Below, piece by piece: positions 1-14,500 of a stretch of DNA of 41,805 bases. The stretch is from JACKAN01 sp964502735 (GTDB taxonomy: Bacteria; Bdellovibrionota; Bdellovibrionia; Bdellovibrionales; UBA1609): contig CAZCYD010000021.1 in assembly GCA_964502735.1 (NCBI GenBank), positions 1 to 41,805 on the forward strand. Direction: 5' to 3'. The first letter of the stretch is position 1. Every line of letters begins with the position of its first letter. A program made the translations under genes and the position numbers. The notes beneath the pieces were generated by a model, which worked only from the letters and a program-made list of their open reading frames with translations, had not been told where the DNA came from and did no database searches.

Positions 1-1
1 C

Positions 2-2533
2 GGAAATTGCGGAGCGACTTTGGGTCCCGCAGCTTCTTGTTCAATTGTTGTCACCTACTCGCCCACCACAGCGGCTTTACATTCTGGAACTCTCACATTG
101 AATTACAACGACGGAGTGACTTCACAACAATCGAATCGCGATATGACGGGAACAGGAGCCAACGCGGCTCTACTTGTTATTTCGGACGGAGCCATTTTTG
201 ACTACGGAACTCGTGCTGTCGGATCAAATACAGACCACATTTTTACGGTTAACAACAATGGAGGCCTCAGTGCCTCAGCTATGGTTGGAACAGGACTTGC
301 TGCTCCTTTTAGTTTCAAAGGTGGAACTTACCCTGGAACCGGCGGAACTTGCGGAGCCAATTTGGCAGCGGCGGGAAGTTGTTCTATAGTCGTCACTTAC
401 TCTCCGACTTTGGCAGGAGTTCACTCCGACTCTATTCAAATTGACTACAACAATGGAGTGGCGGGAACTCAAACTTTAAGAGATATTCAAGGGACTGCCG
501 CCAACTCTGCCGTTATCACGATATCTGACACCCCAACTTACAACTACGGAACTCTCTCGACAGGCTCCACTGCCGAACACATTTTTACTCTGTCCAATAC
601 GGGTGGGGTCACAGCTTCTTCTATTGTTGCCTCTGGCTTAGCTTCTCCTTTTAATTTCAAAGGTGGAACTTACCCTGGAACCGGCGGAACTTGCGCGGGC
701 TCACTCAACCCCGGAGCCAGTTGTACAGTCAATGTCACTTACTCTCCCGTCACAACAGGACTTCACGCCGACACTTTAGTTATTGATTACAACGATGGCA
801 TCGCCCCAGCACAAAGCACAGTTGATGTTCAAGGCACGGGAGCCAGCGCAGCTTTGTTGGCTATATCTGATGGGCCGATCTATGATTTTGGAAGTTTACC
901 TATAGGCACACTCGCCGACTACACTTTTACTGTTTCCAATAACGGAGGAGTGACGGCCACTGGAATTTCAGGAACAGGACTCAATCCTCCTTATAGTTTT
1001 AAGGGTGGAGCCTACCCCGGAACAGCGGGAACCTGCGGAACCAACCTAGCGGCCAGTGCCAACTGTACAATCGTTGTCACTTTTGCTCCTGTCACGACCG
1101 GCCTTCACAACGACAGCATTCAACTCGACTATGACAATGGAGCCGGTGCTCAAACCTCCATGCGCGACGTAACTGGAAATGGAGTCAGTGCGGCGCTGAT
1201 TACTATATCTGACGGCCCTCTTTATGATTTTGGCAACGTTGCGATCAATGCCTCTGTTGACCACACCTTTACTCTAACAAACACAGGAGAAACCTCGGCT
1301 TCGACTCTGTCGGCTCTGGCTCTGACGCCTCCTTTTAGTTTTAAAAGTGGAGCTTATCCTGGAACTGGCGGAACTTGTGGAGCGAGTTTAGCTGCGGCAG
1401 GAACCTGTACAGTTGTTGTGTCTTACAGTCCCACAACAAACGGTATTCATTCTGACAATTTGCAATTCAATTACAATAACGGAGTTTCTGTTCAATCTGC
1501 CACTCGAGCCATTCAGGGTACGGGAGCTGACCCAGCCAGTCTTTTAATTTCAGACGGACCCACTTACAACTTTGGCACTCAATCCACAGGGTCCAGCACC
1601 GATCATAGCTTTACAGTTAGCAACGTCGGTGGAGTCCCTGCTACTTCGATTTTACCATCTGCACTCTTTGCCCCCTATACCTATAAGGGAGGTTCTTTCC
1701 CTGGCACTGGTGGAAATTGCGGTGCCACACTCAATAACGGGTCGGCCTGTTCAATTGTTGTCACTTTCTCGCCGGTGTCTGTGGGCACTCACAACACAAC
1801 GCTAGAGCTCAACTATCACGATGGGCAAGGCATCCAAACCTCTGATCGAGACATTACAGGTCAAGGGGCTACGCTGGCGAACTTAGTTATATCCGATGGT
1901 CCGACATTTGATTATGGTTTACAGGCGACGGGCTCCACCACAGACCACACATTCACTATTACCAATATTGGTGGCATCAGCGCCTCTTCAATTACCCCAC
2001 TGGCTTTAACACCCTCTTACCAATACAAAGGTGGATCTTATCCCGGCACCGGGGGAACTTGCGGAACCAGTCTTGCCGACTCCGCCACTTGTAATATCGT
2101 AGTCTCATTTGTTCCCGCCGTCGATGGCGTTCACAATGACACGATTCGCGTGGACTATAACAATGGCTCCATTACGGCAACAGCCAATCGTGCTATAACA
2201 GGAACTTCGGCTTCACCGGCTTTGTTAACTATTTCCGATGGCCCCACTTACAACTTTGGTCTTGTGGCTAACGGCGCTTCAGTTGATCACACTTTTATCG
2301 TTGAGAATACCGGTGGAGTGAGCGCCACCTCAGTTTCAGGTTCTGGCTTAGCTGCTCCCTTTAGCTTTAAAGATGGGATCTTACCCCGGAACCGGCGGAA
2401 CTTGCGGCCCCTCTATACCAAACGGAACAACTTGTACGATTGTCGTAAATTACAACCCCATCACAACAGGGCTTTCAACAGACACCATAGAAATCGACTA
2501 CCACGATGGTTCGATAGCTCAAAAAGCTCTTAG
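2..2533 (+). CDS. Giant ASH/Ig-repeat surface protein, 5' portion up to the frameshift (partial at left edge)
   Basis: The frame is already open at base 2, so the true start lies upstream of the window. It encodes the end of one repeat and then seven ~114-residue repeats of the ASH / choice-of-anchor D type. Each repeat opens with a strand like A-L-L-T-I-S-D-G-P and Y-D-F-G, continues through DHTFTVSNTGG and FSFKGGSYPGTGGTCG, and has a second Cys in the CTIVVTYSP strand. The two Cys per repeat suggest a disulfide in an exported protein. From about base 2376 this frame stops matching the repeat and reads low-quality Arg/Asn/His-rich sequence to a stop at 2533. The repeat continues without a gap in the next frame (2373-22307). 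I therefore read both as one gene broken by a 1-base insertion. The family assignment is firm; adhesion or surface function is inference. Confidence 0.85.
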   Translation, partial: GNCGATLGPAASCSIVVTYSPTTAALHSGTLTLNYNDGVTSQQSNRDMTGTGANAALLVISDGAIFDYGTRAVGSNTDHIFTVNNNGGLSASAMVGTGLAAPFSFKGGTYPGTGGTCGANLAAAGSCSIVVTYSPTLAGVHSDSIQIDYNNGVAGTQTLRDIQGTAANSAVITISDTPTYNYGTLSTGSTAEHIFTLSNTGGVTASSIVASGLASPFNFKGGTYPGTGGTCAGSLNPGASCTVNVTYSPVTTGLHADTLVIDYNDGIAPAQSTVDVQGTGASAALLAISDGPIYDFGSLPIGTLADYTFTVSNNGGVTATGISGTGLNPPYSFKGGAYPGTAGTCGTNLAASANCTIVVTFAPVTTGLHNDSIQLDYDNGAGAQTSMRDVTGNGVSAALITISDGPLYDFGNVAINASVDHTFTLTNTGETSASTLSALALTPPFSFKSGAYPGTGGTCGASLAAAGTCTVVVSYSPTTNGIHSDNLQFNYNNGVSVQSATRAIQGTGADPASLLISDGPTYNFGTQSTGSSTDHSFTVSNVGGVPATSILPSALFAPYTYKGGSFPGTGGNCGATLNNGSACSIVVTFSPVSVGTHNTTLELNYHDGQGIQTSDRDITGQGATLANLVISDGPTFDYGLQATGSTTDHTFTITNIGGISASSITPLALTPSYQYKGGSYPGTGGTCGTSLADSATCNIVVSFVPAVDGVHNDTIRVDYNNGSITATANRAITGTSASPALLTISDGPTYNFGLVANGASVDHTFIVENTGGVSATSVSGSGLAAPFSFKDGILPRNRRNLRPLYTKRNNLYDCRKLQPHHNRAFNRHHRNRLPRWFDSSKSS

Positions 2534-5500
2534 AGGAGTTCAAGGAACGTCAACTTCTCCCGCTATTTTAACTCTATCAGAAACTAACCCCTACAGTTTT
2601 GGCTCACAAGCTATAGGCTCGACAACTACTCACAGTTTTATCCTTAGCAATATTGGCGGAGTCACCGCCACATCTCTTAGCGGTACAGGCTTAGCGGTCC
2701 CCTTTGCTTTTGCAGGCGGAAGCTACCCAGGTGTTGGTGGAACTTGTACCTCGACTCTTGCCAACGGTTCGAATTGTACTGTTGTTATCGCTTTTTCACC
2801 AACAGCTCCAGGTCTTCAAACCGACACTGTTGAAATCAACTATAATGACGGAGTGAATCCGCAAGTTGTAACCCGCGACGTAGAGGGAACGGCTAGCAGT
2901 TCTGCTCTACTCGTGATTTCTCATGGCCCCACTTACGACTATGGAAATCGAGCTGTGGGTTCCTCAACAGATCACACCTTTACCATCGAAAATACAGGCG
3001 ATGTCTCGGCCACGACCATAACTCCTCTAGCTCTTTCAGCTCCTTTTTCCTACAAAGGTGGATCTTACCCTGGAACTGGCGGAACTTGTGGAGCCTTTTT
3101 AAACTCTCTTGCCACTTGCAGTCTTGTTGTCACTTATTCTCCTTCTACCACGGGTACGCATACCGACACTATAAGTATTGACTACTTTGATGGTGTCGTG
3201 ACCACAAATACACAAAGAGATGTAACGGGTATTGGCTCAGCTCCTGCTGTTATCAACATTTCAAACGGCCCCACCTACAATTTTGGAACCGTGGCCCTCG
3301 GGGGTAATGCCGAGCACAGTTTTACAGTTTCAAACACCGGGGGAGTTCCTTCGACGGGCATGTCTGGCGGAGGCCTGGCCGCTCCTTTTAACTTTAAAGG
3401 CGGAACTTACCCAGGAACTGGCGGAACTTGCGGAGCCACTCTATCAAACGGAACGGACTGTACAGTTGTTGTCGTTTACACTCCCACTGTCGCCGCTTCC
3501 CACAGCGACACACTGACAATTTCTTATAACAACGGAGTTACAGCTGGCCAAACTTCAGACCGAGACGTAGAGGGAACTGGAGTTCTCGCAGCCTTCTTGA
3601 CGATTTCTGATGGTCCTTCTTATAACTATGGAACACTGGCTATTGGCAGATCTGCCGATCGCACCTTTACAGTTTCAAACACAGGCGGTGAATCGGCCAC
3701 ATCTGTAGCCGGCGGAGGATTAGCCGCACCATTTAGTTTTAAAGGTGGAAGCTACCCCGGAACGGGTGGAAACTGTAGCGCCAGTTTAGCGGCCTCTGCC
3801 AATTGTACAATTGTAGTCACTTACACACCTACGGTTGTTGGCGTTCACTCCGACACAATAGAAATGAGTTACAACAGCGGATTGGGTCCTCAAGTTGCTA
3901 ATCGCGATGTTGAAGGCGCTGGGGACACTCCTGCTGTTTTAACAATTTCAGATGGACCCACATACAACTTTGGCAATCTGGCCATTGGGCAAGTCGCCGA
4001 ACACGCCTTTACGGTTTCAAATACCGGAGGAGTTCCCGCCACCTCAATTCTTGTCGACACACTCTCGGCTCCATTTAGTTTCAAAGGCGGAACTTACCCT
4101 GGAACTGGTGGAACTTGCGGCGCTACAATTTTAGGTTTAACCGATTGTACTGTCGTTGTCACATTTAGTCCGTTAACAACAGGTGTCCACAACGAAAATC
4201 TTGCCTTCACTTACAACGATGGCATCACTAGTCAAAGTGTGGACCGAGACATTACGGGTTCAAGTGCTGACTTAGCTGTTATCACTATTTCTGATGCCAC
4301 AATTTACAACTTTGGTATTCAACCTCTTGGCTCCACCACTGATCACACTTTCACTTTAAATAATTCAGGGGGAATTTCAGCAACAGCTATGGCGGGAACG
4401 GGCCTCGCTTTACCTTTTAGTTTTAAGGGTGGATCTTACCCTGGAACGGCTGGAACTTGCGGAGCCAGTTTGGCGGCCGCCACCACTTGTACAATTGTTG
4501 TTTCCTACTCACCAATGTCCACAGGGCTACACAGCGATACTATTGAAATTCAATACAACAATGGCTCATCTGTTGTTGTTGCCGACAGAGACGTTGAGGG
4601 AACGGGAGCTTCTGCCGGCTTTTTAGAAATTTCAGAAGCTCCATTTTATGATTTTGGCACCCGAGCCACAGGCTCCACCACTGACCACACCTTTGTGGTC
4701 ACCAACACGGGATCCCTCTCGACCACAGCTATGGCTGGATCTGGTCTGGATGCCCCTTTTAGCTTTAAAGGTGGAGCTTATCCTGGAACTGGCGGAACTT
4801 GCGCGGGTTCGCTGGCTCCATCGGCCAACTGCTCGATAGTTGTAACCTACGCTCCAGTGGCTAATGGAATTCACTCTGACACAATTTTAATCGACTATAA
4901 TGACGGCCTCAATCCTGGACAAGCCGCTCGCAACGTCGAGGCCGCAGCTGCGAGCCCCGCTTTGATAACTATATCTAACAGTCCTGTATACGATTACGGA
5001 ACTCAGGCCGTTGGAGCCTCTGTCGATCACTCCTTTACTATATCGAATACAGGAGGCGTACCCGCTACAAGTATCAGCCAAAACGCTATGGCCATCCCTT
5101 TTAGTTACAAAGGTGGAAGCTACCCCGGAACGGGTGGAAACTGTGGTACAAACTTGGCTCCTGGTGCTAGTTGTAGTGTCATTATCACTTACTCACCTGT
5201 AGCTACAGGTCTGCAAAGTCAAAATTTTCAACTGGATTACAATGACGGCGTTACGACTCAATCAGAATTAATTTCCATTCAAGGTACGGGTGCGGATTTA
5301 GCCTTCTTAACCATAACCGATGGACCACTTTTTGATTTTGGTAGCCAAGCCCTAGGCTCAAGCACCGATCACACTTTTACCGTAGCTAATACCGGAGGAG
5401 TCACGGCGACATCTGTTGTGGGATCTGGACTTGTTCCTCCTTTTACTTTTAAAGGCGGTAGCTATCCTGGAACTGGCGGAACTTGCGGAGCCACTATAAA

Positions 5501-8500
5501 TGCTGCGGCCAACTGTACCATTGTAGTGAACTACTCACCGACAACTCTGGGTTTACATGTAGACACCGTCGTTATTGATTTCAATAACGGCGTGGGAACA
5601 CAAAATGCTCAAAGAGATGTGGCCGGCACAGGAGCCAATCCTGCCTTGCTAACAATTTCTGATGGGCCCACTTACGATTTTGGCACTGTAGCTGTCAACT
5701 CTTTAAATGAACATGCTTTTACAATTGAAAACACAGGCTCACTAACGGCAACGGCTATTGTGGGCTCTGGATTGGCTCTACCATTTGAATTTAAAGGTGG
5801 AAATTATCCCGGCACAGGAGGCACTTGCGGTGCCACTATAGCTGCTGGAGCTACTTGCTCAGTTGTTGTGAGCTACAATCCAACCTCTACAGGGGTCCAC
5901 ACCGACACCCTCAATATTGACTACAACAATGGAGTTGGCACGGTGTCTGTTTCGAGGAATATTCAAGGTACTGCCACAACTCCGGCTCTTTTAACAATTT
6001 CAGATAGCCCTTTATTTGACTACGGAAATCGTGCCCTGGGGTCAACAACTGATAAAACATTTACTGTTGTCAACTCCGGTGGAGTTGCTGCTAATTCCAT
6101 AGCCGGAACTGGATTGGCCTCTCCTTTTGAATTTAAGGGTGGAAGTTATCCTGGAACTGGCGGAACTTGCGGAGCTGATTTGGCCGCAGGATCAAACTGT
6201 AGCCTTGTTGTTTCCTTTACCCCTTCAGTTGCCATTCTTCACACAGACACTATTGAGTTGAACTACAATGATGGTGCCAGCCCTCAGCAGAGCACGAGAG
6301 ATATTCAAGGTACAGGCAGCAGCTCAGCACTTCTTGTTATTTCTCATGGCCCTACCTACGACTTTGGACCTCTAACGGTTGGTTCATCTGTCGATCACAC
6401 TTTCACAATTGAAAACACAGGTTCTGTTACGGCTTCAGCCATAGCTGGCTCGGGTTTAGATTCTCCGTTCAATTTTAAAGGTGGCAGTTACCCTGGGTCT
6501 GGCGGAACTTGCGGAGCTACACTGCCCGCTAGCGGAACTTGTTCCATTGTTGTGACCTACTCTCCCTTAACTACGGGAACTCACAGCGACACTATTTTAA
6601 TTGATTATAACGACGGTGCTGTAGGCAAACAATCCACACGAAATATTACCGGACAAGGATTGGGAGCCGCTGTAATCGTCATCTCCAACTCTCCTCTTTA
6701 TGATTATGGAACTCGGGCTAATGGCTCAGCTACAGACTTCACTTTCACGGTTGAAAACACAGGGGCAAGTCCTGCAACAGCTATGGCTGGAACTGGCCTG
6801 GCGAATCCTTTTAGTTTTAAAGGTGGGAACTATCCCGGAGCGGGTGGAAATTGTGGAGCTACACTGGCCGCCAGCACAACTTGTAATATTGTTGTGACCT
6901 ACGCTCCTACGACAACAGGACTGCACACTGACACTATTGAAATCGACTATTTTGACGGCGCTCTCCCTCAACAAAGCCCTCGCAACATTCAAGGTACAGG
7001 TGTTATCGCTGCCAATCTTGTGATATCTGAGGCCCCTTATTTTGACTTTGGCATTAAAGCCCTTGGCTCAAGCACGGATCACACCTTTACGATTGAAAAT
7101 ACAGGCGGAGCTTCAGCAACAGCCATGGCGGGAGGAGTACTTTCGGCTCCTTTTAGCTTCAAAGGTGGAAACTACCCCGGAACTGGCGGAACTTGTAGCG
7201 CCAGTCTAAGCGATGGAGCCCAGTGTACCATTGTGGCCACTTATTCTCCAACTGCTGTTGGAATTCACTCTCAGACTCTTAATATTAACTACGAAAATGG
7301 AGCTGGAGCGGCTGTTGCTTCAAGAGACGTACAAGGCACTGGAGCCAATCCCGCTGTCATCACAATTTCTGACAACCCTCTTTATGATTTCGGCAGTGTA
7401 ACAGTCAATGCTATAGCCGAGCACACTTTTACAATTGAAAACACAGGCGGAGTTTCAGCCACCTCTTTAGTGGGTAGCGGACTGGCTGCCCCTTACAACT
7501 TTAAAGGTGGAACTTATCCCGGAACGGATGGAACCTGTAGCAACTCTCTAAATGCGGCCGCCACTTGTACTGTTGTCGTTGTTTTTAATCCCACTATTGT
7601 CGGAACCCACAATGATACGCTCGACATGAGCTACCACAACGGAGTGTCCCCTCAATTGAGTGGTCGCAATATTACGGGTGTGGCTACCACTCCAGCCATT
7701 CTGACAATAACAGACTCTCCGGAATATGACTTTGGAACTCGCCCATTAGGTTCAAATACAGATTACACGCTGACCATCTCCAACACAGGTGGAAGCTCTG
7801 CCACGACAGTGGTTGGCACAGGACTGGCGGCTCCTTTTAGCTTCAAAGATGGCTCTTACCCCGGAACTGGCGGAACTTGCGGAGCCACAATTAACGCCTC
7901 TTCTAACTGTTCAATTGTCGTCACCTATTCACCAACGACTTCAGCCATCCATACAGACACGATTGAAATCAACTACTTTGATGGAATCGCGAGCCAACAA
8001 GCTAGCCGCGATCTTCGCGGCCAAGGGGCTTCAGCCGCTTTCCTGGCTATCTCTGAAGTGGATCCCTACAGTTACGGAACTCGAGCCCGAGACTCCAGTA
8101 TTGATCACACTTTTGTTATCACCAATACCGGAGCCCTACCTTCTTCTTCAATGGCAGGATCTGGTCTTGCTGCGCCCTTTAGTTTCAAAGGTGGCAGCTA
8201 CCCTGGAACTGGGGGAACTTGCGCCGGCGGTTTGGCCGCAGCAGCAACTTGTACAATCATTGTGAATTATGCTCCAACCGCCAATGGTTTCCACAATGAC
8301 ACAATCGAAATGGATTACTTTAATGGCTTGGTCAGCGCTCAATCCACTCGGATGGTACAAGGAACAGCTGCTGACCCAGCTCTGTTAACTTTATCAGAAG
8401 CTCCCACCTATGACTACGGAATCAAGGGTGTAGGCTCAACAACTGATCACACTTTTACTATGAATAACTCAGGTGGAGTGACCGCAGAGCTCATCAGCGA

Positions 8501-11500
8501 TGCTGGAGGCCTGGCACTTCCTTTTAATTTTAAAGGTGGAAGCTACCCTGGAACTGGGGGAACTTGCGGAGTCAGTCTCCCCGCCGCTGGATCTTGTACA
8601 GTTGTTGTGAGCTACGCTCCAGCCGGTACGGGAGTCCACAATGACGTGATTGAAATCAACTATGAAAACGGAGCTAGCTCGCAGGTGACAACTCGAGCGG
8701 TTACAGGTACTGGAGCTAACTTAGCCTTCTTGACAATTTCAAATGGCCCACTCTTTGACTTTGGTACGCGTTCGATCGGTTCTAGTACAGATCAAAGCTT
8801 TACCATCACCAACACGGGTGGAGTTTCAGCTTCGGCCATGGCCGGAAGTGGCTTGATTTCTCCTTTTAGTTTCAAAGGCGGCAGCTACCCTGGAACTGGC
8901 GGGAACTGTTCAGATTCACTCACTCCGGCTGCGACTTGTACGATTGTTGTCACTTATTCTCCTGTAGCCGCAGGAATTCACAACGACACAATTGAGATTC
9001 AGTACAACAATAGTGATGGCGTGCAATTGGCCAGTGGCGATGTTACAGGAACGGGAGCCAATGCCGCACTTTTAACAATTTCAGATGGCCCTGTATACGA
9101 TTTTGGCGTTGTCGCTTCAGGTGGATTTGCCGACCACACTTTTACAGTTGAAAATATTGGCGGTGTTACAGCTACTGGAGTTGTCGACGCTGCTGTTTTG
9201 GCCCCTCCGTTTACTTTTAAAGGTGGAACATTCCCTGGAACAGGTGGAAGTTGCGGCAGCAACCTCAACAGCGGAGCTCAATGTACAATTGTTGTAAGTT
9301 ATAGTCCTGCCGCAACAGGGTCACACAACGACACAATTCAATTGAATTACAACGATGGCGTTGGCTCTACAAACACTCAAAGAGATGTTCAAGGTACAGC
9401 TACAGCTCCAGCTCTAATTACAATCTCAGAAACCAACCCCTACGATTTTGGTAGCCAAGCCCTGGGTTCAACCGCTCAGCACACATTTACCTTGTCTAAT
9501 ACTGGCGGAGTGGCCGCAACTACTGTTGCAGGTGTAGGCTTAGCCGCTCCTTTTAGCTTTAAAGATGGCAGTTACCCGGGCACGGGAGGGTCCTGCGGAG
9601 TCACTCTCAACAACGGTAGTAATTGTACAATTGTTGTGACCTACACTCCAGCTACAGCTGCTGTTCACAATGACACTATTGAAATCAATTATTTTGACGG
9701 AGCCACAGCTCAAACTTCTAATCGAGATGTCACAGGTACAGGAACAACCTCGGCCTTCTTAGTTATTTCTCAGGCCCCAGTTTACGATTTTGAAAGCAAA
9801 CCCGTAGGATCATCTACAGATTTCACCTTCACTTTGGAAAACACAGGTTCGGTGACGGCCTCTACAATTTCAGGAACAGGTTTGGCCTCTCCATTCAGTT
9901 TTAAAGGGGGAACTTTCCCTGGAACTGGTGGAACTTGCGGCGCTACACTTGCTCCCTCGGGAACTTGTAACTTTATTGTCACCTACTCCCCTCTTACAAC
10001 TGGGGCTCATGTTGACACCATAGAAATCAATTACAATAACGGAGCCACTTTAGACACAGCCACTCGAAACCTTCAGGGTCTTGGTGTAAACCCCGCTGTT
10101 TTAACACTGTCAGACTCTCCTACCTATAACTTTGGCGAAAGAACCACTGGATCCACTCAAGACGCCACTCTCACCTTAAGCAACTCGGGCGGCTATGCCG
10201 CCAGTGATATTGCCGGAAGTGGGCTGGCGGCGCCCTTTAGTTTCAAAGGTGGATCTTTCCCTGGATCTGGCGGAACTTGCGGGGTCAGTTTGACTGCTGG
10301 AGCCAATTGTACAGTTGTCATCACTTACGCACCGGCGACTGTCGCAGTTCACAACGACACAGTTGTGATCGACTACAACGACGGCGTTGTGGCTCAATCT
10401 ACAGATCGAGACCTCACGGGAACAGGAGTTATCGGAGCCTTCCTAACGATTTCAGATGCCGCCACTTACAACTTTGGCGTCCAAGCCCAAGGCTCATCAA
10501 CTGACCACACATTTACAATTGAAAACACTGGCGGAGCCGTGGCTACGGCTATGTCAAACGGAGTGCTTTTGGCTCCTTTTAGCTTTAAAGGTGGCAGTTA
10601 TCCCGGTACAGGTGGAAACTGCGGAGCCAGTCTCAATGCAGGCTTACAATGTACAGTTGTGGTCAGTTTTTCACCCGCTTCAACAGGACTTTTCTCAAAC
10701 ACACTGTCTATAAACTACAATAATGGAAGCGGAGCGGCTGTGGCCAACAGGGATATCGAAGGAACTGGTGCCGCTCCAGCCCTGCTGACAGTTTCTGATG
10801 GCCCTACTTTTGACTTTGGCAACGTGGCCGTTAACTCCTCTACAGATCACACTTTTACCCTGGAAAACACAGGCGGAGTTCCCGCCTCTGTCATAACTGG
10901 AACTGGCTTGGCGGCCCCTTACTCTTTCAAAGGAGGAACTTTCCCTGGTACGGATGGAACCTGTACAGGCTCACTCGCTGCTGCCGCAACTTGTACCTTT
11001 GTTGTAACTTTTAACCCGACAATCACAGGAACTCAGACTGACACCATAGAAATCAATTACAACAACGGCGCCTCAACTCAACAGTCCACTCGAGACCTCA
11101 CTGGTGTGGCGACAACTCCAGCTATTTTAACCCTTTCAAATGCTCCAAGCTACGATTTTGGCATCCAACCTCTAGGCTCTTTGAACGACTTCAGTTTTAC
11201 CATCAACAACTCCGGTGGAGCGGCGGCCACGTCTATATCTGGAGCAGGATTGGCGGCGCCATTTAGTTTTAAAGATGGTACCTACCCCGGAACTGGCGGA
11301 ACTTGCGGAGTCAGCTTGGCCGCCGGATCGAACTGTAGCATTATTGTGACTTTCTCTCCCAGCTCGGCGGGTAGCTTTAGCGACACTATTGAAATCAACT
11401 ACAATGATGGTGTCACTACCCAACAAGCCACTCGCGACGTTTTAGGTGAAGGAGCGGCGGCGGCCTTCCTTACAATTACAGAAAGCCCCTACTACGACTA

Positions 11501-14500
11501 CGGCATTCGCGCTCTTACCTCTAATACCGACCACACCTTTACAATTACAAACACGGGAGCTTTGGCCGCAACTTCTCTAGCCGGAACAGGACTCAACTCT
11601 CCATTTAGTTTTAAAGGTGGATCTTACCCTGGAACGGATGGCACTTGCGGAGTGAGTTTGGCTTCATCTGGCACCTGTACAATTGTCGTGACTTATTCTC
11701 CAAGCGTAGTCGGCAACCACTTTGACACTATCCTTATCGACTACAACGACGGCTTAGTCGCTCAACAAGCGCAAAGAAATGTTCAAGGTATTGGCGCTAA
11801 CCCTGCAGATCTATTAATTTCGGATGGACCCACCTACGACTATGGAACAAAGGGCGTTGGTTCTATTAATGAGCACACATTCACAATGACTAATAACGGA
11901 GGGGTGCCCTCAACACTGATGTCTCCCGTCGCTTTAGCTCTACCTTTTAAATATAAAGGTGGATCTTATCCCGGAACAGGTGGAAATTGCGGGGTCACTT
12001 TGGCGGCCGCTGCAACTTGTGAAATGGTTGTCGTGTACGAACCCACAAGCACAGGTGCACACACTGGAAACATTAGAATCAACTACAATAATGGGGCTGC
12101 CAGTGTAAACAGTCAAAGAGCACTTGAAGGACTTGGTGCCAACCTCGCCTTCTTAGCCATATCAAATGGCCCTACATTTAACTATGGAACTCGTTCGCTG
12201 GGGTCAAGCACAGACCAAAGCTTTACTGTTGAAAACACCGGCGGAGTGGCCGCCACCTCTGTAAATGGTACGGGACTGGCTCTTCCTTTTTCTTTTAAAG
12301 GTGGAAGTTACCCTGGAACGGGTGGAAATTGCGGCAGTACAATTAACCCCAGTGCCACCTGTACGATTGTGGTCACCTACTCGCCAACTCTTAGCGGTAC
12401 CCACAACGGCACAATTCAAATCGACTACGATGATGGAGACACTGTTATTTCAGCTTTAAGAGATGTCACGGGCATAGGAGCTCCCGCCGCTTTCTTAACT
12501 CTTTCTGATGCCCCACTCTACGATTACGGACTTCGCGCTGTTGGAGCCAATGCCGACCACACCTTCACACTCGAAAATACAGGTGGAGTCACAGCTACAG
12601 CTATTTCTCCAGCCGCGATGGCTGGGCCTTTTGATTTCAAAGGCGGAGCCTTCCCCGGCACTGGCGGAAGTTGCGGAAACAGCCTCAACCCTGGAGCCAA
12701 TTGCACCCTTGTTGTGACCTACTCTCCATTGACTACAGGAAGTCATAACAGCAACATCTTGTTAAACTACAATGACGGAACTCTAAATCCAGCCACTGTC
12801 GATCGAGACGTTCAAGGTACGGCCACAACTCCCGCTCTTTTAACTCTCTCAGATGGCCCCACTTACAACTTTGGCACTCGCGCATTGGGGTCTTCAACAG
12901 ACTACACATTTACTGTTTCTAACGATGGTGGAGTCGCGGCCACAACTCTAGCGGGTGTAGGACTGGCTTCTCCTTTTGAATTTAAAGGTGGTTCTTACCC
13001 TGGAGTTGGCGGAACTTGTAGCACTGACTTGCCGTCTGGAAACAACTGTACTATTCGCGTAACTTACTCTCCAAGCACAGCCGCTGTCCACAATGACACT
13101 ATTGAAATCAATTATTTTGACGGGGCCTCTCCGCAAACTTCTACTCGAGATGTCACCGGAACGGGAAGTCCAACGGCCTTCTTGGCTATTTCTGATGGAC
13201 CGACCTATGACTTCACAACTCGCGCTGTGGGATCGACCACAGAGTTCACTTTTACTGTTACTAACACCGGTGCTGTCACGGCGACATCCATGGCCGGTTA
13301 CGGATTAGCAGCACCTTTCTTATTCAAAGGCGGCTCATACCCTGGAACTGGCGGAACTTGCGACACAACGCTCGTAGCTTCTGGAACATGTACTGTTATA
13401 GTCACCTATTCACCCGTAAGCACGGGTCTTCACAATGATGCTGTCAACATTGACTACAACAATGGTGCTGTTCCCGATACGGCTTCGGTAAGTGTAACAG
13501 GACTTGGTGTTAACCCGGCTGTTATCGACATTTCGAACTCCCCTGTCTATAATTTTGGAACCCAAGCTGTCGGCTCAACTGGAGAGACTTCATTGACTCT
13601 CACAAACAACGGTGGCTTTGAAGCCTCCGGCATGGCAGGCTCTGGTTTAGCCGCTCCTTACTCTTTTAAAGGCGGATCCTACCCGGGATCTGGCGGAACT
13701 TGCGGAACCAGTTTGGGCGTGGGACTCAATTGTACTGTTGTCATCACTTACATGCCTTCAACTGTGGCCACTCACAATGACACTTTACTTATCGATTATA
13801 ATGACGGTGCCAGCTCACAACAAAGTGAACGCGATCTGACTGGCCAAGGTGTTGTCGCCGCTTTCTTAGAAATCTCAGATGCCGCCACATTTGACTATGG
13901 AACCGTGGCTCGTGGAGCTTTTAAAGATCACACTTTCACAATCACAAACACAGGTGGAGCTCCAGCCACAGCCATGGCCGACGGCTTGGGTCTGGCCGCT
14001 CCCTTTAATTTTAAGGGTGGTAGTTACCCTGGAACTAGCGGAACTTGCGGAGCCAGCCTTGGCGTTTCCGGAACTTGCCAAGTGGTGGTCACCTACTCGC
14101 CAACGGCTAACGGCATTCATTCCGACACACTAACTATAAACTACGAAGACGGAACAGGTCCGGCTATTGCCTCGCGCGGAGTTCAAGGTATTGCAGCTGA
14201 CCCAGCGATTCTCGACATCTCACACGGACCCACCTACGACTTTGGCACTGTCACAACTGGAGGGGAGGAAGAACACAACCTTACAATTACCAACAATGGA
14301 GGAGTTTTAGCCACGGGAATTCTGGGTACAGGACTTGGACTACCATTTGCCTTTAAAGGTGGATCATTCCCCGGAGCCGGTGGAACTTGTGCCAACTCTC
14401 TTCCTGCCTCTGCCAACTGTAGCGTTGTCGTCACCTTCTCGCCTTTTACAACTGGTGTTCAGACTGACACTCTAATTCTCAACTACAATGACGGGGTAGG

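Noticed and set aside
2373..2375. ATG at 2373 as a true gene start
   Set aside because: It lies mid-domain, lacks a Shine-Dalgarno, and exists only because of the extra G; the repeat is continuous across it.
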